The notes below the pieces were generated by a model that worked only from the letters and a program-made list of their open reading frames with translations, had not been told where the DNA came from and did not search any database. A stretch of DNA of 64,000 bases, from NCBI GenBank assembly GCA_033762375.1, contig JANRLQ010000026.1:248001-312000 (forward strand). Direction: 5' to 3'. This document shows, piece after piece, positions 42,680-52,918 of the stretch (its first letter is position 1; the number at the start of each line of letters is the position of its first letter). The stretch is from RDXT01 sp033762375. GTDB lineage: Bacteria > Bacteroidota > Bacteroidia > J057. A program made the position numbers and the translations under genes.

Positions 42680-44494
42680 ATGACTCCGATACGCTACCAG
42701 CGCCTGGCGCTGATGCTGCTTCTGATGGCCTGTCCGGCTTTTCTGCCGGCACAGTCCGACGCTGAAGAGATGCTTGCTGAGCAATATTTCAGAGACGGCG
42801 AATATGCGCAGGCACTCCCCATCTATGAGCAGCTATACCGCAAGGCCGCTACTGTCCAGGTGACGCAGCGCATGGTGGTGTGTTATGAAAAACTCGACCA
42901 ATACGAAGAAGCCACCAAGCTGCTGGAGCGTGCTATCCGGCGGGAGCCTGATGTGTTGATTTATCCGGCACTGATGGCTGATCTGTTGGAAAAAACAGGC
43001 GACTTTAAGGCTGCTGAAAAACTATATCAGGAAATAGTCTCCAAAAAACTGACCTCCCGGGAGGCCTGTATCCAGCTCGGGGCATATTTTTATCAGGAAA
43101 ATAAGCTGGACCCGGCCCTGATGGTCTACCGCCAGGGGCGCAAGATCACCCGCAATGAATATGAGTTTTGTGAGGAGATCGGCAATCTGCTCCAGATCAA
43201 GGGCGACTATGAAGGCGCGACCACGGAGTTTCTGAATATCTATTACCAAAACTCCGAAGACCTATCCGCCGCCAGTATCTCCATCCTGAACCTGATCACC
43301 CCGGCATCTGAGGCTACCGTAGAGCGGGTACTGCTGCTGGCTGTGGATAAACACCAGACAGATGCCGGGCTGCGGATTATCCTGTACGAGTATTATGTGA
43401 TGGCCAAAAACTTTGCCGAGGCATTTGTGCAGGTCAAGGCCATAGACAAGCTGTTTCAGGAAGATGGTGAGCGTATCTACCAGTTCTCCGAAACCATGCG
43501 CAATAACAAAGATTATACCCTCTCCAACCAAGCCCTCGACTACCTGATCGAGCGTAAAAAAGGATCTCCTTATTACCTGCAAGCCCATTTCGACAAAGCC
43601 CTGAACAACGAGTCACGGGCTTTTGACCAGATACCGACAGATATGGCAGCGGTACGGCAGGCGATAGTGGACTACGGAAAGCTGCTGGATGAGTTTGGCA
43701 GACGGGCACAGTACTTCAATGCGATCTACCGGCGGGCGTACCTGATGGTATTTTATGGAGATCAGATTGATCAGGCACTGGTGGAGTTGGAGGACATCAC
43801 CCGCAGCAGCCAGGGCCTCCGTCAGGAAGACTGGGCGCGGGGACGGGTACTGGCTGGCGACATCCTCCTGATGAAAAAAGAATACAACAAAGCCAAACTC
43901 GTCTATACCGAAGTAAGCGATGCCCTGAAAGACCGGCCACAAGGAGCGGCCGCACGGTTCAAACTGGCCCAGATGGCCTACTACCGGGGCGAGTTCAGCC
44001 TGGCTCAGGCATTTCTCAATGGGATCAAGGACAATACTTCGAATGATATTTCCAACGACGCTATCCGCCTCAACCTGCTGATCATTGACAATACCGGGCT
44101 GGATACCACGACCAAACCGCTGGAACTTTTTGCGCAGGCACAGCTCCTGACATATCAGCGGAGTTATGAGGAGGCAATCATCCTGCTGGACTCACTGGCA
44201 TTTACATATCCTACTCATGCCCTGGCAGATGAAATCCTCTGGGAAAAAACCAATATCAGCCTAAGTCAGCATGACGTGACAACAGCCCTGACATTTATTG
44301 ACCAGATTCTCAACGAATTTATATACGACATCTACGGCGATGACGCGCTCTACACCAAGGCACGTATCTATGACCGCACCCTATCCAATCCGGAAGAGGC
44401 GATGAAACACTACCTGGACTTTCTGGTGAAGTTTCCGGGCAGTCTCTACGCCGTCGAGGTGCGCAAGCGTATCCGGGAGTTGCGTCAGGGATGA
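42680..44494 (+). CDS. secreted tetratricopeptide-repeat protein
   Basis: This 604-residue protein starts at ATG 42680 with a signal peptide (RLALMLLLMACPAFLPAQ). Numerous TPR-like helical pairs follow, for example AEQYFRDGEYAQALPIYEQL, YRQGRKITRNEYEFCEEIGN and LAQMAYYRGEFSLAQAFLNG. The last part (VTTALTFIDQILNEF, EAMKHYLDFLVKFPGSLYAV) resembles YbgF/BamD-style repeats. It probably acts as a periplasmic scaffold; partners are unknown. It is transcribed alone and convergent to the M28 peptidase gene, which ends 37 bases away. Confidence 0.85.
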   Translation: MTPIRYQRLALMLLLMACPAFLPAQSDAEEMLAEQYFRDGEYAQALPIYEQLYRKAATVQVTQRMVVCYEKLDQYEEATKLLERAIRREPDVLIYPALMADLLEKTGDFKAAEKLYQEIVSKKLTSREACIQLGAYFYQENKLDPALMVYRQGRKITRNEYEFCEEIGNLLQIKGDYEGATTEFLNIYYQNSEDLSAASISILNLITPASEATVERVLLLAVDKHQTDAGLRIILYEYYVMAKNFAEAFVQVKAIDKLFQEDGERIYQFSETMRNNKDYTLSNQALDYLIERKKGSPYYLQAHFDKALNNESRAFDQIPTDMAAVRQAIVDYGKLLDEFGRRAQYFNAIYRRAYLMVFYGDQIDQALVELEDITRSSQGLRQEDWARGRVLAGDILLMKKEYNKAKLVYTEVSDALKDRPQGAAARFKLAQMAYYRGEFSLAQAFLNGIKDNTSNDISNDAIRLNLLIIDNTGLDTTTKPLELFAQAQLLTYQRSYEEAIILLDSLAFTYPTHALADEILWEKTNISLSQHDVTTALTFIDQILNEFIYDIYGDDALYTKARIYDRTLSNPEEAMKHYLDFLVKFPGSLYAVEVRKRIRELRQG

Positions 44495-44531
44495 TCCGGG
44501 CCTGCCGGGTACCAACAGACCCGGATATGCC

Positions 44532-45827
44532 TCAGTTTGCCTTTTCGATACGGGTAGGTGTGTCTTTGCCTGCAACAATAGAGCCTGCCCCCAGGGCAAT
44601 GGCCTGGATCGTGGCTGTAATATTTTTGACATCCAGGGTTTTGTACTCGTCATCCACGGTGTGGTAGTAGGGATCTGTGTCAATCTGATCTGTGGAGATC
44701 GTATGCGCCGGGACCCCGAGCCGTGCCAGGGTGGCATTGTCGGAGCGGTAAAATAACTGCTGGTCGGGGTATGGATCGGGCATGAAGGTAAATCGGGAAC
44801 CGAATACATTCTGCTGAAGAATACGCCCAAAATCTGAGCGCTCAAACCCCGTGATGAATGCATAGTTTTTACCCCATTTAGAAGGTTTGCCGATCATCTC
44901 AATGTTAAACATAGCCACCACCTGATCGGGCACTATCTGGGAGGCGAAATATTGTGAGCCGTATCCACCGACTTCCTCTGCTGTAAATGCCACAAATATA
45001 AGGGTCCGGGCAGGTGGCGCCCCGCCGGCAAAGTAGCGGGCAAGCTCGATCACTGCCGTCACGCCGGAGGCATCATCGTCTGCACCGTTGGCAATAGAGT
45101 CTCCACCGACTGCCGATATGATACCCAGATGATCATAGTGCCCCGAAAAAACCACATACTCGTCCGGGCGAGTCACGCCCTGCACCATCCCGACGATATT
45201 GGACAGGGGTAGGCGTACCAACGACTGGGCAAGGGATACCTGCACAGAAGCTCCGGCATACTCCCCCAGGACCAGTACAGCCGTGCGCTGGGTTCCACCG
45301 GGTGGGTGCTCTAACCCTATGTAAGACTGTATCTGCTGAAACTGTGCCTCATAGGCAGGCGCAACAATCAGCAGCCGGGACACCGTGTCGCGAATCATCT
45401 GAGATACCTGCGCAAAAAAAGTATTGTTGTCCAGCTTATTGCCTTCAAACCCGATGCGGGATACCACCAGCCCGTCAGTCATCGCCAGGCTGGTCTGATC
45501 AGAGATAACGACCAAGCGATCTTCAGGTACCAGGCTACCATCCAGGGTGAGTGACACCTGCTCCCGCCGGATACGGTCCTGAAAAAATGTCTGCCGGAAT
45601 CCCTCTGCTCCCGGGAGTGGCCGGAGTCCGATCCGGACAAACTCCTGCTCGATAAACGCCGCAGCAGGCTCCATCAGCACAGGATTGAGTGCCGGACGGC
45701 CATTCATACTGTCCGCTGACAGGGTCTGAATGATACGTTTCACGCTGGCGGCCTTGATCTTGGTTAGGTCGCCCTGGGCAGGCAGGAGCATTGGGCAAAG
45801 TAGCAGCCCTAACAGCACTCGTTTCAT
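44532..45827 (-). CDS. secreted M28-family metallopeptidase
   Basis: This 431-residue zinc aminopeptidase/carboxypeptidase-type protein has a signal peptide (RVLLGLLLCPMLLPAQ). The M28 ligands are all visible: His in SGHYDHLG, bridging Asp in NGADDDASGVTA, catalytic and ligand Glu in FTAEEVGGYGSQYF, Glu/Asp in NIEMIGK and His in PYYHTVDDEY. A PA-like insertion occupies residues 100-220. It should release amino acids from peptides in the periplasm. It is monocistronic on the minus strand, divergent from the PSCyt1 gene. Confidence 0.93.
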   Translation of the reverse strand: MKRVLLGLLLCPMLLPAQGDLTKIKAASVKRIIQTLSADSMNGRPALNPVLMEPAAAFIEQEFVRIGLRPLPGAEGFRQTFFQDRIRREQVSLTLDGSLVPEDRLVVISDQTSLAMTDGLVVSRIGFEGNKLDNNTFFAQVSQMIRDTVSRLLIVAPAYEAQFQQIQSYIGLEHPPGGTQRTAVLVLGEYAGASVQVSLAQSLVRLPLSNIVGMVQGVTRPDEYVVFSGHYDHLGIISAVGGDSIANGADDDASGVTAVIELARYFAGGAPPARTLIFVAFTAEEVGGYGSQYFASQIVPDQVVAMFNIEMIGKPSKWGKNYAFITGFERSDFGRILQQNVFGSRFTFMPDPYPDQQLFYRSDNATLARLGVPAHTISTDQIDTDPYYHTVDDEYKTLDVKNITATIQAIALGAGSIVAGKDTPTRIEKAN

Positions 45828-46036
45828 GTGTTATTGAGGTTAGATGATCATTTTTCCGGAGATCCCGGTTGGCGCTGCCAATATAACCAGAAAGCTTATC
45901 CGGTATTGATACGCTATTATAAACCCTAAAACGATTGTCAATAGATGCCAAATGTTTATATTGTAACAGGCTGGACTGGCTCCTGTCTTACCACAGCTCC
46001 CGCCTGCAGTACCCGGACTTCTACTACTCAGTTTTG

Positions 46037-48802
46037 ATGAAACTACCTAACAGATGGTGGCTGGCTACTGGCAGCGGCGCGGTGATGCTGCTGGCAGGAG
46101 GATTAGCTTTTTTTCCAGGCCGTAAGGTTGACTTTAATACAGAAGTCCGCCCGATCCTCAATACACGCTGCATAGCCTGCCACGGCGGCGTAAAACAAAG
46201 TGGCAACCTGAGTTTTATTACCCGTGAGGAGGCCCTTCGTCCAGCCGAGTCAGGTCTCCCGGCGATTGTGCCAGGTGACCCAGACCGCAGCGAGATGATC
46301 CGCCGGATTGTACATCATGACCCCGAAGAGCGTATGCCACTGGATCACTCCCCGCTGGCACCTGAGGAGGTCCGCCTGCTGCGGCGCTGGATTTCACAGG
46401 GCGCGCATTGGGCAGAACACTGGGCCTTCATCCCGCCGGATCCTGCCATTACCCCCCCCAAGGTCTCCCAGGCCACTGGTATAGATGCCTTTATCAATGA
46501 CAGACTCCGACAGGAGGGACTCACACCCGCACCCGAAGCCGACAAAGTGACCCTCATGCGACGGGTGTCGCTTGACCTGACCGGCTTGCCTCCCACCCCT
46601 GCAGCCGTAGATTCCTTCCTGCGGGACTCCCTCCCGGGCAGCTATGAGCGCCTGGTGGACAGGCTCCTCGCCTCACCGCACTACGGCGAGCGATGGACAG
46701 CCCTGTGGATGGACCTGGCACGATACGCCGACTCCAAAGGATATGAAAAAGACCCCCATCGTGATATATGGCCCTACCGCGACTGGCTCATCCGTGCCTT
46801 TAATGCGGATATGCCCTTTGATCAATTCACGGTAGAACAACTGGCTGGCGACCTGCTGCCTGCCCCGACCCCAGACCAGCTCGTGGCGACGGCTTTTCAC
46901 CGTAATACCCTCACCAATACAGAAGGCGGCACGGATGATGAGGAGTTCAGGCTTGCCTCCGTCATGGACCGGGTACGCACGACCTGGACGGTATGGCAGG
47001 GGATGACCATGGAGTGCGTGCAATGCCATAGCCACCCCTACGAGCCCCTGCGCCACCAGGAGTACTACCAGTTTATGGCCTTTTTTAACAATACCCAGGA
47101 CAATGACCTGGATGGAGAGTTTCCGGTAGCAGAAATTTTTCACCCTAAAGATACCGCAGACTTTGCGGGGACACTCCGCTGGCTGCAATCGCTGGCACCC
47201 GGCACGGCTCTGTCTGCGACTCCGCATGCAAGCCAACGCATCCGGGAAGTTATGTATCCGCGGCTGATACCCAGAGATTGTGACGATTTCCGGGAAGTGA
47301 CCCTCTACGGTGATGGTGCCGCAGCCAACTGGGTCCACAACCTTCAGTCCGGGAGCAAGCGATTGTTTTATCTCCGGTATAATGGCCTATCCTTTGATCA
47401 GATTTCTCATATCAGCGTGACGTATGGAGCACAGGGCCGTGAGGGGCTGATAGAGCTGCGCACGGATGCGCCCGACGGCCCGCTGCTGGCGGCCATACAG
47501 CCCGGCTCGACAGGGCAATATGTCCGGGACAATGAAGGCTGGTGGGATGACCCGGACAAAACAGTAACCGTCCCCATCAACCGCACGACAGGTACACACG
47601 ACCTGTTTGTATTACTCCACAATACCACCGGCAAGGTCCGGGATGGCATCGTAGTCCTGAAAGAACTGGAACTGACGGGGCCGGGTATCCGGCGGCTGAC
47701 CCCACAGGCGCAGGCGGCCCAGGATTCGTTGCTCAGATTTCGCTACAAAGCCGCCAATGTACCTGTGATGCGGGAGCGGATCGGAGTCAATGCCCGCCCT
47801 ACCCGGATATTTGAGCGGGGCAACTGGATGACACCCGGAGAGGTGGTTATGCCGGGTGTGCCGGCCATTATGCCACAGCTGCCACAGGGACAGCCTGCTG
47901 ACCGCCTTGCCATGGCCCGCTGGCTGGTCAGCCCGGACAATCCGCTGACGGCCCGCGTCACCGTCAACCGGTTTTGGGAGCAGCTTTTCGGGGTCGGACT
48001 GGTCGAGACCCTGGAGGATTTTGGCTCACAGGGGGCGCCTCCGTCACACCCGGCCCTGCTGGACTGGCTGGCAACCCGCTTTGTCCTCCACCATCACTGG
48101 CAGGTCAAGCCTCTCCTGCGAGAGATGGTACTATCAGCCACCTACCGGCAGGCGGCCCTCGTCACCCCTGAAAAACGCGAAAAAGACCCCTACAACCGGC
48201 TACTCTCCCGGGGCCCCCGTTTCCGGCTGACAGCGGAGCAGGTACGGGATCAACTGCTGGTGGTAAGCGGGTTGTGGACCCCCAGATTGTATGGGCCGAG
48301 TGTTATGCCCTACCAGCCGGACGGTATCTGGACGATCGTGTACAGCGGTGACCGGTGGATCGTCAGCGACAAGGGAGATGCCTATCGGAGGGCCTTGTAC
48401 ACGTACTGGCGGCGATCCAATCCCTACCCCTCCATGCTGACTTTTGATGCGGCTGCCAGAGATGTATGTCAGGCACGCCGCATTCGCACCAATACCCCCC
48501 TGCAAGCGCTGACCACACTCAATGATCCGGTTTGTCATGAGGCTGCGGTGGCACTGGCGGAGGCAATGCATACTCAAGGGGGCATTGCCTATGGATACCA
48601 GCGTGCGCTCCTCGCGCCGCCATCGCCCGAGACCCTGATCCGTCTTCAGCAGTTATATGAAGATGCCAGAGCCTACTTTGACCAGCACCCCCGCGAGGCA
48701 GTCAGCATGGCCTGTAATGAACGGGAGGACAGTACGGAGATTGCGGCGCTGGCCGTCGTTGCCAATGCCATCATGAACCTGGATGCCTTTCTCACTAAAT
48801 AA
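46037..48802 (+). CDS. PSCyt1/DUF1549/DUF1553 protein (planctomycete-type cytochrome)
   Basis: This 921-residue protein begins at 46037 (MKLPNRWWLATG, one membrane-spanning signal segment). It has a PSCyt1 heme c motif CIACH (C45, C48, H49), then DUF1549 (about 150-400: IDAFINDRLRQEGLTP, RVSLDLTGLPPTP, SPHYGERWTALWMDLARYAD) with a second heme-like motif CVQCH before SHPYEP. A concanavalin-like insert (450-640) follows, then DUF1553 (about 660-920: NPLTARVTVNRFWEQLFGVG; TNTPLQALTTLNDPV). The heme is likely attached in the periplasm. The family is most common in Planctomycetota and Verrucomicrobiota, paired with a DUF1501 gene, as here 24 bases downstream. Function is unknown, with suggested links to polysaccharide use. 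Confidence 0.9.
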   Translation: MKLPNRWWLATGSGAVMLLAGGLAFFPGRKVDFNTEVRPILNTRCIACHGGVKQSGNLSFITREEALRPAESGLPAIVPGDPDRSEMIRRIVHHDPEERMPLDHSPLAPEEVRLLRRWISQGAHWAEHWAFIPPDPAITPPKVSQATGIDAFINDRLRQEGLTPAPEADKVTLMRRVSLDLTGLPPTPAAVDSFLRDSLPGSYERLVDRLLASPHYGERWTALWMDLARYADSKGYEKDPHRDIWPYRDWLIRAFNADMPFDQFTVEQLAGDLLPAPTPDQLVATAFHRNTLTNTEGGTDDEEFRLASVMDRVRTTWTVWQGMTMECVQCHSHPYEPLRHQEYYQFMAFFNNTQDNDLDGEFPVAEIFHPKDTADFAGTLRWLQSLAPGTALSATPHASQRIREVMYPRLIPRDCDDFREVTLYGDGAAANWVHNLQSGSKRLFYLRYNGLSFDQISHISVTYGAQGREGLIELRTDAPDGPLLAAIQPGSTGQYVRDNEGWWDDPDKTVTVPINRTTGTHDLFVLLHNTTGKVRDGIVVLKELELTGPGIRRLTPQAQAAQDSLLRFRYKAANVPVMRERIGVNARPTRIFERGNWMTPGEVVMPGVPAIMPQLPQGQPADRLAMARWLVSPDNPLTARVTVNRFWEQLFGVGLVETLEDFGSQGAPPSHPALLDWLATRFVLHHHWQVKPLLREMVLSATYRQAALVTPEKREKDPYNRLLSRGPRFRLTAEQVRDQLLVVSGLWTPRLYGPSVMPYQPDGIWTIVYSGDRWIVSDKGDAYRRALYTYWRRSNPYPSMLTFDAAARDVCQARRIRTNTPLQALTTLNDPVCHEAAVALAEAMHTQGGIAYGYQRALLAPPSPETLIRLQQLYEDARAYFDQHPREAVSMACNEREDSTEIAALAVVANAIMNLDAFLTK

Positions 48803-48826
48803 GTCTTTAACCCGACCCTGCCGCTT

Positions 48827-50317
48827 ATGGCTACACACCCGGAAAAAATAGCCCTGGAAGCCCTGTTTCAGGATACAGCCTTCCGCACCCGCCGACATTT
48901 CCTGCGGCAGTGTGCAATGGGGCTGGGAGGATTGGCCCTGGGTACCCTGCTGGATGCCTGTTCGCGGGCACCTGCTCCCGCGCATTCACAGCTTGAGGAT
49001 CCATTCGCCCCGCGTCCTCCCAGGTTTGTGCCCAAGGCACAGCGGGTAATCTACCTGCACATGGCTGGCTCTCCCTCCCAGTTGGAACTATTTGACTATA
49101 AACCTGACCTTCAAAAGCTGGATGGGCTGGACTGTCCTCCCTCACTCCTGGAAGGTAAGCGGTTTGCCTTCATACAAGGTGTACCCAAAATGCTGGGACC
49201 GCAGGCACAATTTGCCCGGTATGGCGAGTCACAGGCCTGGGTGTCGGAGCGCCTCCCGCACTTTCAGACGGTGGTGGATGAGGTAGCTTTTCTCAAAGCC
49301 ATGCATACGGATGAGTTTAATCACGCCCCGGCCCAACTCCTGGTTCATACAGGCAGCTCCCGGCCAGGGCGGCCGGGTATAGGTGCCTGGGCTACCTATG
49401 GGCTGGGCTCTGAAAATGCGGACCTTCCGGGATATGTTGTATTGGTCTCAGGGGGTAACAATCCCGACGGAGGCAAAAACCTCTGGGGAAGTGGATTTTT
49501 ACCTTCCGTATATCAGGGGGTGCAATGCCGCTCCGAAGGTGAGCCTGTTTTGTTTCTGGACAATCCTGACGGCATGAGCCGGAGCCTGCGGCTGCGGAGT
49601 ATTGAGGCGATTAATCAGATCAACCAGGCACAGCACGAGACATTTCAGGATCCGGAAATGCTGACCCGTATTGAGCAGTATGAGCTGGCCTTCCGCATGC
49701 AGATGTCCGTCCCGGACGTGATGGATATATCCCGAGAGCCGGAGCATGTGCTGAAGCAGTATGGAGCGGACCCGTCTAAGGCCTCTTTTGCGAACAACTG
49801 CGTTCTGGCCCGGCGACTGGCAGAAAAAGGGGTACGTTTCATCCAGTTGTTTCATTGGGGCTGGGACTCACACGGCAACGGACTGAAAGAATCCCTGCAT
49901 CATGGGTTTGTGGGCCAATGTCAGGACGTAGATCAGCCCATGACGGCGCTGATCCGGGACCTGAAGCAGCGGGGCATGCTGGAGGACACCCTGATCGTCT
50001 GGGGAGGAGAGTTCGGGCGAACACCCATGTGGGAAAACCGGGGCGGTTATATTGCTCCCTACAAAGGCCGTGACCATCATAGCGAGGCATTTACGGTATG
50101 GTTGGCAGGTGGTGGGATCAAGGGAGGTGTTTCGCATGGGGAAACGGACGAAATCGGATATTACGGCGTCAAGGATCGTACCCATGTGCATGATCTTCAG
50201 GCCACGATCCTTCAATGCCTGGGGTTTGACCATGAGCAGCTTACGTATCCGTTTCAGGGCCGTAATTTTCGCCTGACAGATGTGCACGGGAAAGTGATCC
50301 GGGAAATACTGGCCTGA
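48827..50317 (+). CDS. DUF1501 (sulfatase-like) Tat-exported protein
   Basis: This 496-residue protein is the standard partner of PSCyt1/DUF1549 proteins. A twin-arginine signal (R22R23 in TRRHFLRQCAMGLGGLAL) predicts export of a folded protein. DUF1501 segments: YLHMAGSPSQLELFDYKP, EVAFLKAMHTDEFNHAPA, SRPGRPGIGAWATYGLG, LFHWGWDSHGNG, LIVWGGEFGRTPMWENRG, GRDHHSEAFTVWLAGGGIKG and a C-terminal GVKDRTHVHDLQATILQCLG. The fold is alkaline-phosphatase/sulfatase-like but lacks the classical formylglycine motif. It is co-transcribed with the PSCyt1 gene. Confidence 0.92.
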   Translation: MATHPEKIALEALFQDTAFRTRRHFLRQCAMGLGGLALGTLLDACSRAPAPAHSQLEDPFAPRPPRFVPKAQRVIYLHMAGSPSQLELFDYKPDLQKLDGLDCPPSLLEGKRFAFIQGVPKMLGPQAQFARYGESQAWVSERLPHFQTVVDEVAFLKAMHTDEFNHAPAQLLVHTGSSRPGRPGIGAWATYGLGSENADLPGYVVLVSGGNNPDGGKNLWGSGFLPSVYQGVQCRSEGEPVLFLDNPDGMSRSLRLRSIEAINQINQAQHETFQDPEMLTRIEQYELAFRMQMSVPDVMDISREPEHVLKQYGADPSKASFANNCVLARRLAEKGVRFIQLFHWGWDSHGNGLKESLHHGFVGQCQDVDQPMTALIRDLKQRGMLEDTLIVWGGEFGRTPMWENRGGYIAPYKGRDHHSEAFTVWLAGGGIKGGVSHGETDEIGYYGVKDRTHVHDLQATILQCLGFDHEQLTYPFQGRNFRLTDVHGKVIREILA

Positions 50318-50424
50318 CACCCTCAGACCGGAGGCGAAGGAATCGGTCATTTGTTGCAAAGGCGAGATTTTCCTGTTTTTTTTACCATCTGTATTTTTTG
50401 AGCTTAACCTCCTAATCCTCGCCT

Positions 50425-52893
50425 ATGCGATGGGTCAAATTTTTTGTCTCGCTGTGCTGTACCGGTGCGCTGATGTATATCCTGCTGGTGCCTGCTCCCG
50501 GTGTGGGGATTCCCTTCGCTATCGGTCGTTTTCTGAGTCCATCTGAGGGATTCTGGCAAAACGCAGAGCCCCAGGGCGTCCGCGAGACGCCTCCGGCTCA
50601 GATACCCGGTCTGATCAGCGAGGTCGAGATTGTATATGACGAGCGGGGCGTACCCCATATTTTTGCCCAGAAACTAACCGATCTGTTTCGGGCACAGGGA
50701 TATGTCACTGCCCGCGACCGGCTCTGGCAGATGGAGTTTCAGACCCTGGCTGCAGCCGGACGGCTTACGGAGGTACTGGGTCGGGGTCCCGAAAACGCCA
50801 TCCTGGAGCTGGACCGTAAGGCGCGGCGCATGGGCATGACGTACGGGGCTGAGCGTAGCCTGGCAGCAGCAATGGCAGATCCGGAGATGGCGGCTATTCT
50901 GCAAGCCTATACGGATGGCGTGAATGCATATATCCACTCCCTCACCCCGGACCAGTTGCCGCTGGAGTATAAACTGCTGCACTACCAGCCGGAGGACTGG
51001 ACCCCGCTGAAAGGTTTCCTGCTCCTGAAGTACATCGGCAATACGCTGGCGGGCGGCTCCAATGACGTCCAGTTTACCCATGCGCTCCAGATCTGGGGGC
51101 CGGAAAAAGTCAGACTTCTGTATCCGGACTTCGGTCCGGATGACTCGCCGATTGTACCGGCAGATACCCGTTATGACAAACGTACTGCCTTACCGATTCC
51201 TCCGGTACCACCTGGTTACCGGCCAGACAGCCTGCTGAAGCCCGATGCCCGCCTGGCACTCCAGGCACCTATGGAAACCGCAGACCCGGTCTTAGGCTCC
51301 AACAACTGGGCTATTGCTGCCAGCCGGTCCAGCACCGGGTATCCCATCCTGGCCAATGACCCACACCTGAACCTGACCCTGCCTTCTATCTGGTATGAAA
51401 TGCAACTCAAGGGGCCCGGCATGAATGTGTACGGCGTGACTGTGCCCGGCGCACCCGGTATCCAGATTGGGTTTAATGACTCTATTGCCTGGGGGGCTAC
51501 CAGTGGTGCCATGGATGTCATGGATTTTTTTACCGTTACCTTCCGGGACGCCAGCCGTCGTGAGGCGCTGCTCGATAGCCAATGGGTACCCGTATCCCGC
51601 CGGGTTGAGGCTTTTGTTATCAAAGGTGAGCCAGCCTTTTATGATACCGTGTTATATACCCATGCGGGTCCGGTCATGTACGATGAGACCTTTGGCAATA
51701 CCCAGCAGCCACTGGCAGTGAGCTGGATGGGACATGAGGCGTCCAGCGAGATGACGACCTATATCCGGCTCAATCAGGCACATAACTATCAGGATTACCT
51801 GAAGGCCATGTCATATTATTATGGCTGCCCCTCGCTGGCCTTTGTTTTCGCGAGTGCTCAGGGTGATATCGCGATCCGGCAGCAGGGCAAATATGTGCTC
51901 CGGTGGCCTGAGCAGGGCAAATATGTCCTGGACGGCTCTCGCAGTGATCACCTCTGGCAACAGTTTATTCCCTGGGATCAGGTACCTGCTGTACTTAATC
52001 CGGTCAGGGGATTTGTGAGTTCTGCCAATCAGCACCCGACGGGAGCAGCGTATCCTTATTATTATCTGCCCGTGGGGGCATTTGAGGCATACCGGGGCCG
52101 GCGTCTCAATGCGCTCCTGGCGGAGCGGGACACTTTCACCCCCGAGGATATGCAGGCGATGCAGCTCGATCATACAGGCCTGCTGGCTGCTGATATTCTC
52201 CCGCTGATGCTGCGCGAGCTGGATACCTTGTCACTCACCCAGCCCCAGCGACGTGCCTGGGAGGAGCTCCGGCGGTGGGACTATGCGTATGCCCGGGATA
52301 AGGCAGCGCCTACTGTATTTACCCGCTGGTGGGCTGAGATTATGACAACTATCTGGGGAGATGAGATCAAAGCTGCCGGGATGACCCTCAGGATGCCGTC
52401 TTCTGCTGTGACGACCCGCATCCTGCAGGACAGCGTCCGGTTTTCATTTTACCGGACGGTAGGAGACACTACCAGGACAGACCGGACAGCCCTTATCAAC
52501 CGGACATTTGCACAAATGGTCAGCAAACTCCACCAGGAGTATCCTGACTCACGGGACTGGGCATGGGCTCGCCGCAAAACCACTGATATCCTGCACCTGA
52601 CCCGGATCCTCCGTCCCCTGGGACGCACCGGCCTGGAAACAGACGGAGCTGGCGGAGTGCTGAATGCTACCGAGCGCACTTCGGGCCCATCATGGCGTAT
52701 GATTGTGGCACTGGGCCCCGAGCCCCGTGCCTGGGCCGCCTACCCGGGCGGACAAACCGGCAATCCTGGCAGCCCCGCGTATGAAAAATTTATTGAAACA
52801 TGGCGCGCCGGTCAATACTATGAACTCTGGTTCATGAAAAACAGCGCAGACCCCCGGCACCCTGTCACCAGCCGTCTGCAACTTCACCCCTGA
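50425..52893 (+). CDS. penicillin acylase family (Ntn-hydrolase) amidase
   Basis: This 822-residue periplasmic Ntn-hydrolase precursor has an alpha chain (about residues 50-280, YDERGVPHIFAQKLTDLFRA, QGYVTARDRLWQMEFQTLAA AGRL), and a spacer cleaved before the nucleophile Ser292 in LGSNNWAIAASRS. The beta chain has ANDPHLNLTLPSIWYEMQL and IQIGFNDSIAWGATSGAMD. Conserved Asn and Arg follow. Relatives hydrolyse penicillin G, N-acyl-homoserine lactones or other acylated amines; substrate is not predictable. An N-terminal transmembrane segment anchors or exports it. It is followed 25 bases later by a small membrane protein gene. Confidence 0.92.
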   Translation: MRWVKFFVSLCCTGALMYILLVPAPGVGIPFAIGRFLSPSEGFWQNAEPQGVRETPPAQIPGLISEVEIVYDERGVPHIFAQKLTDLFRAQGYVTARDRLWQMEFQTLAAAGRLTEVLGRGPENAILELDRKARRMGMTYGAERSLAAAMADPEMAAILQAYTDGVNAYIHSLTPDQLPLEYKLLHYQPEDWTPLKGFLLLKYIGNTLAGGSNDVQFTHALQIWGPEKVRLLYPDFGPDDSPIVPADTRYDKRTALPIPPVPPGYRPDSLLKPDARLALQAPMETADPVLGSNNWAIAASRSSTGYPILANDPHLNLTLPSIWYEMQLKGPGMNVYGVTVPGAPGIQIGFNDSIAWGATSGAMDVMDFFTVTFRDASRREALLDSQWVPVSRRVEAFVIKGEPAFYDTVLYTHAGPVMYDETFGNTQQPLAVSWMGHEASSEMTTYIRLNQAHNYQDYLKAMSYYYGCPSLAFVFASAQGDIAIRQQGKYVLRWPEQGKYVLDGSRSDHLWQQFIPWDQVPAVLNPVRGFVSSANQHPTGAAYPYYYLPVGAFEAYRGRRLNALLAERDTFTPEDMQAMQLDHTGLLAADILPLMLRELDTLSLTQPQRRAWEELRRWDYAYARDKAAPTVFTRWWAEIMTTIWGDEIKAAGMTLRMPSSAVTTRILQDSVRFSFYRTVGDTTRTDRTALINRTFAQMVSKLHQEYPDSRDWAWARRKTTDILHLTRILRPLGRTGLETDGAGGVLNATERTSGPSWRMIVALGPEPRAWAAYPGGQTGNPGSPAYEKFIETWRAGQYYELWFMKNSADPRHPVTSRLQLHP

Positions 52894-52918
52894 CCTTCAC
52901 TGATAGCCAAGATACGAT

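Noticed and set aside
44495..44531. Hairpin between the TPR and M28 genes as a terminator
   Set aside because: CCGGGT/ACCCGG can pair, but neither strand has a T run after it.
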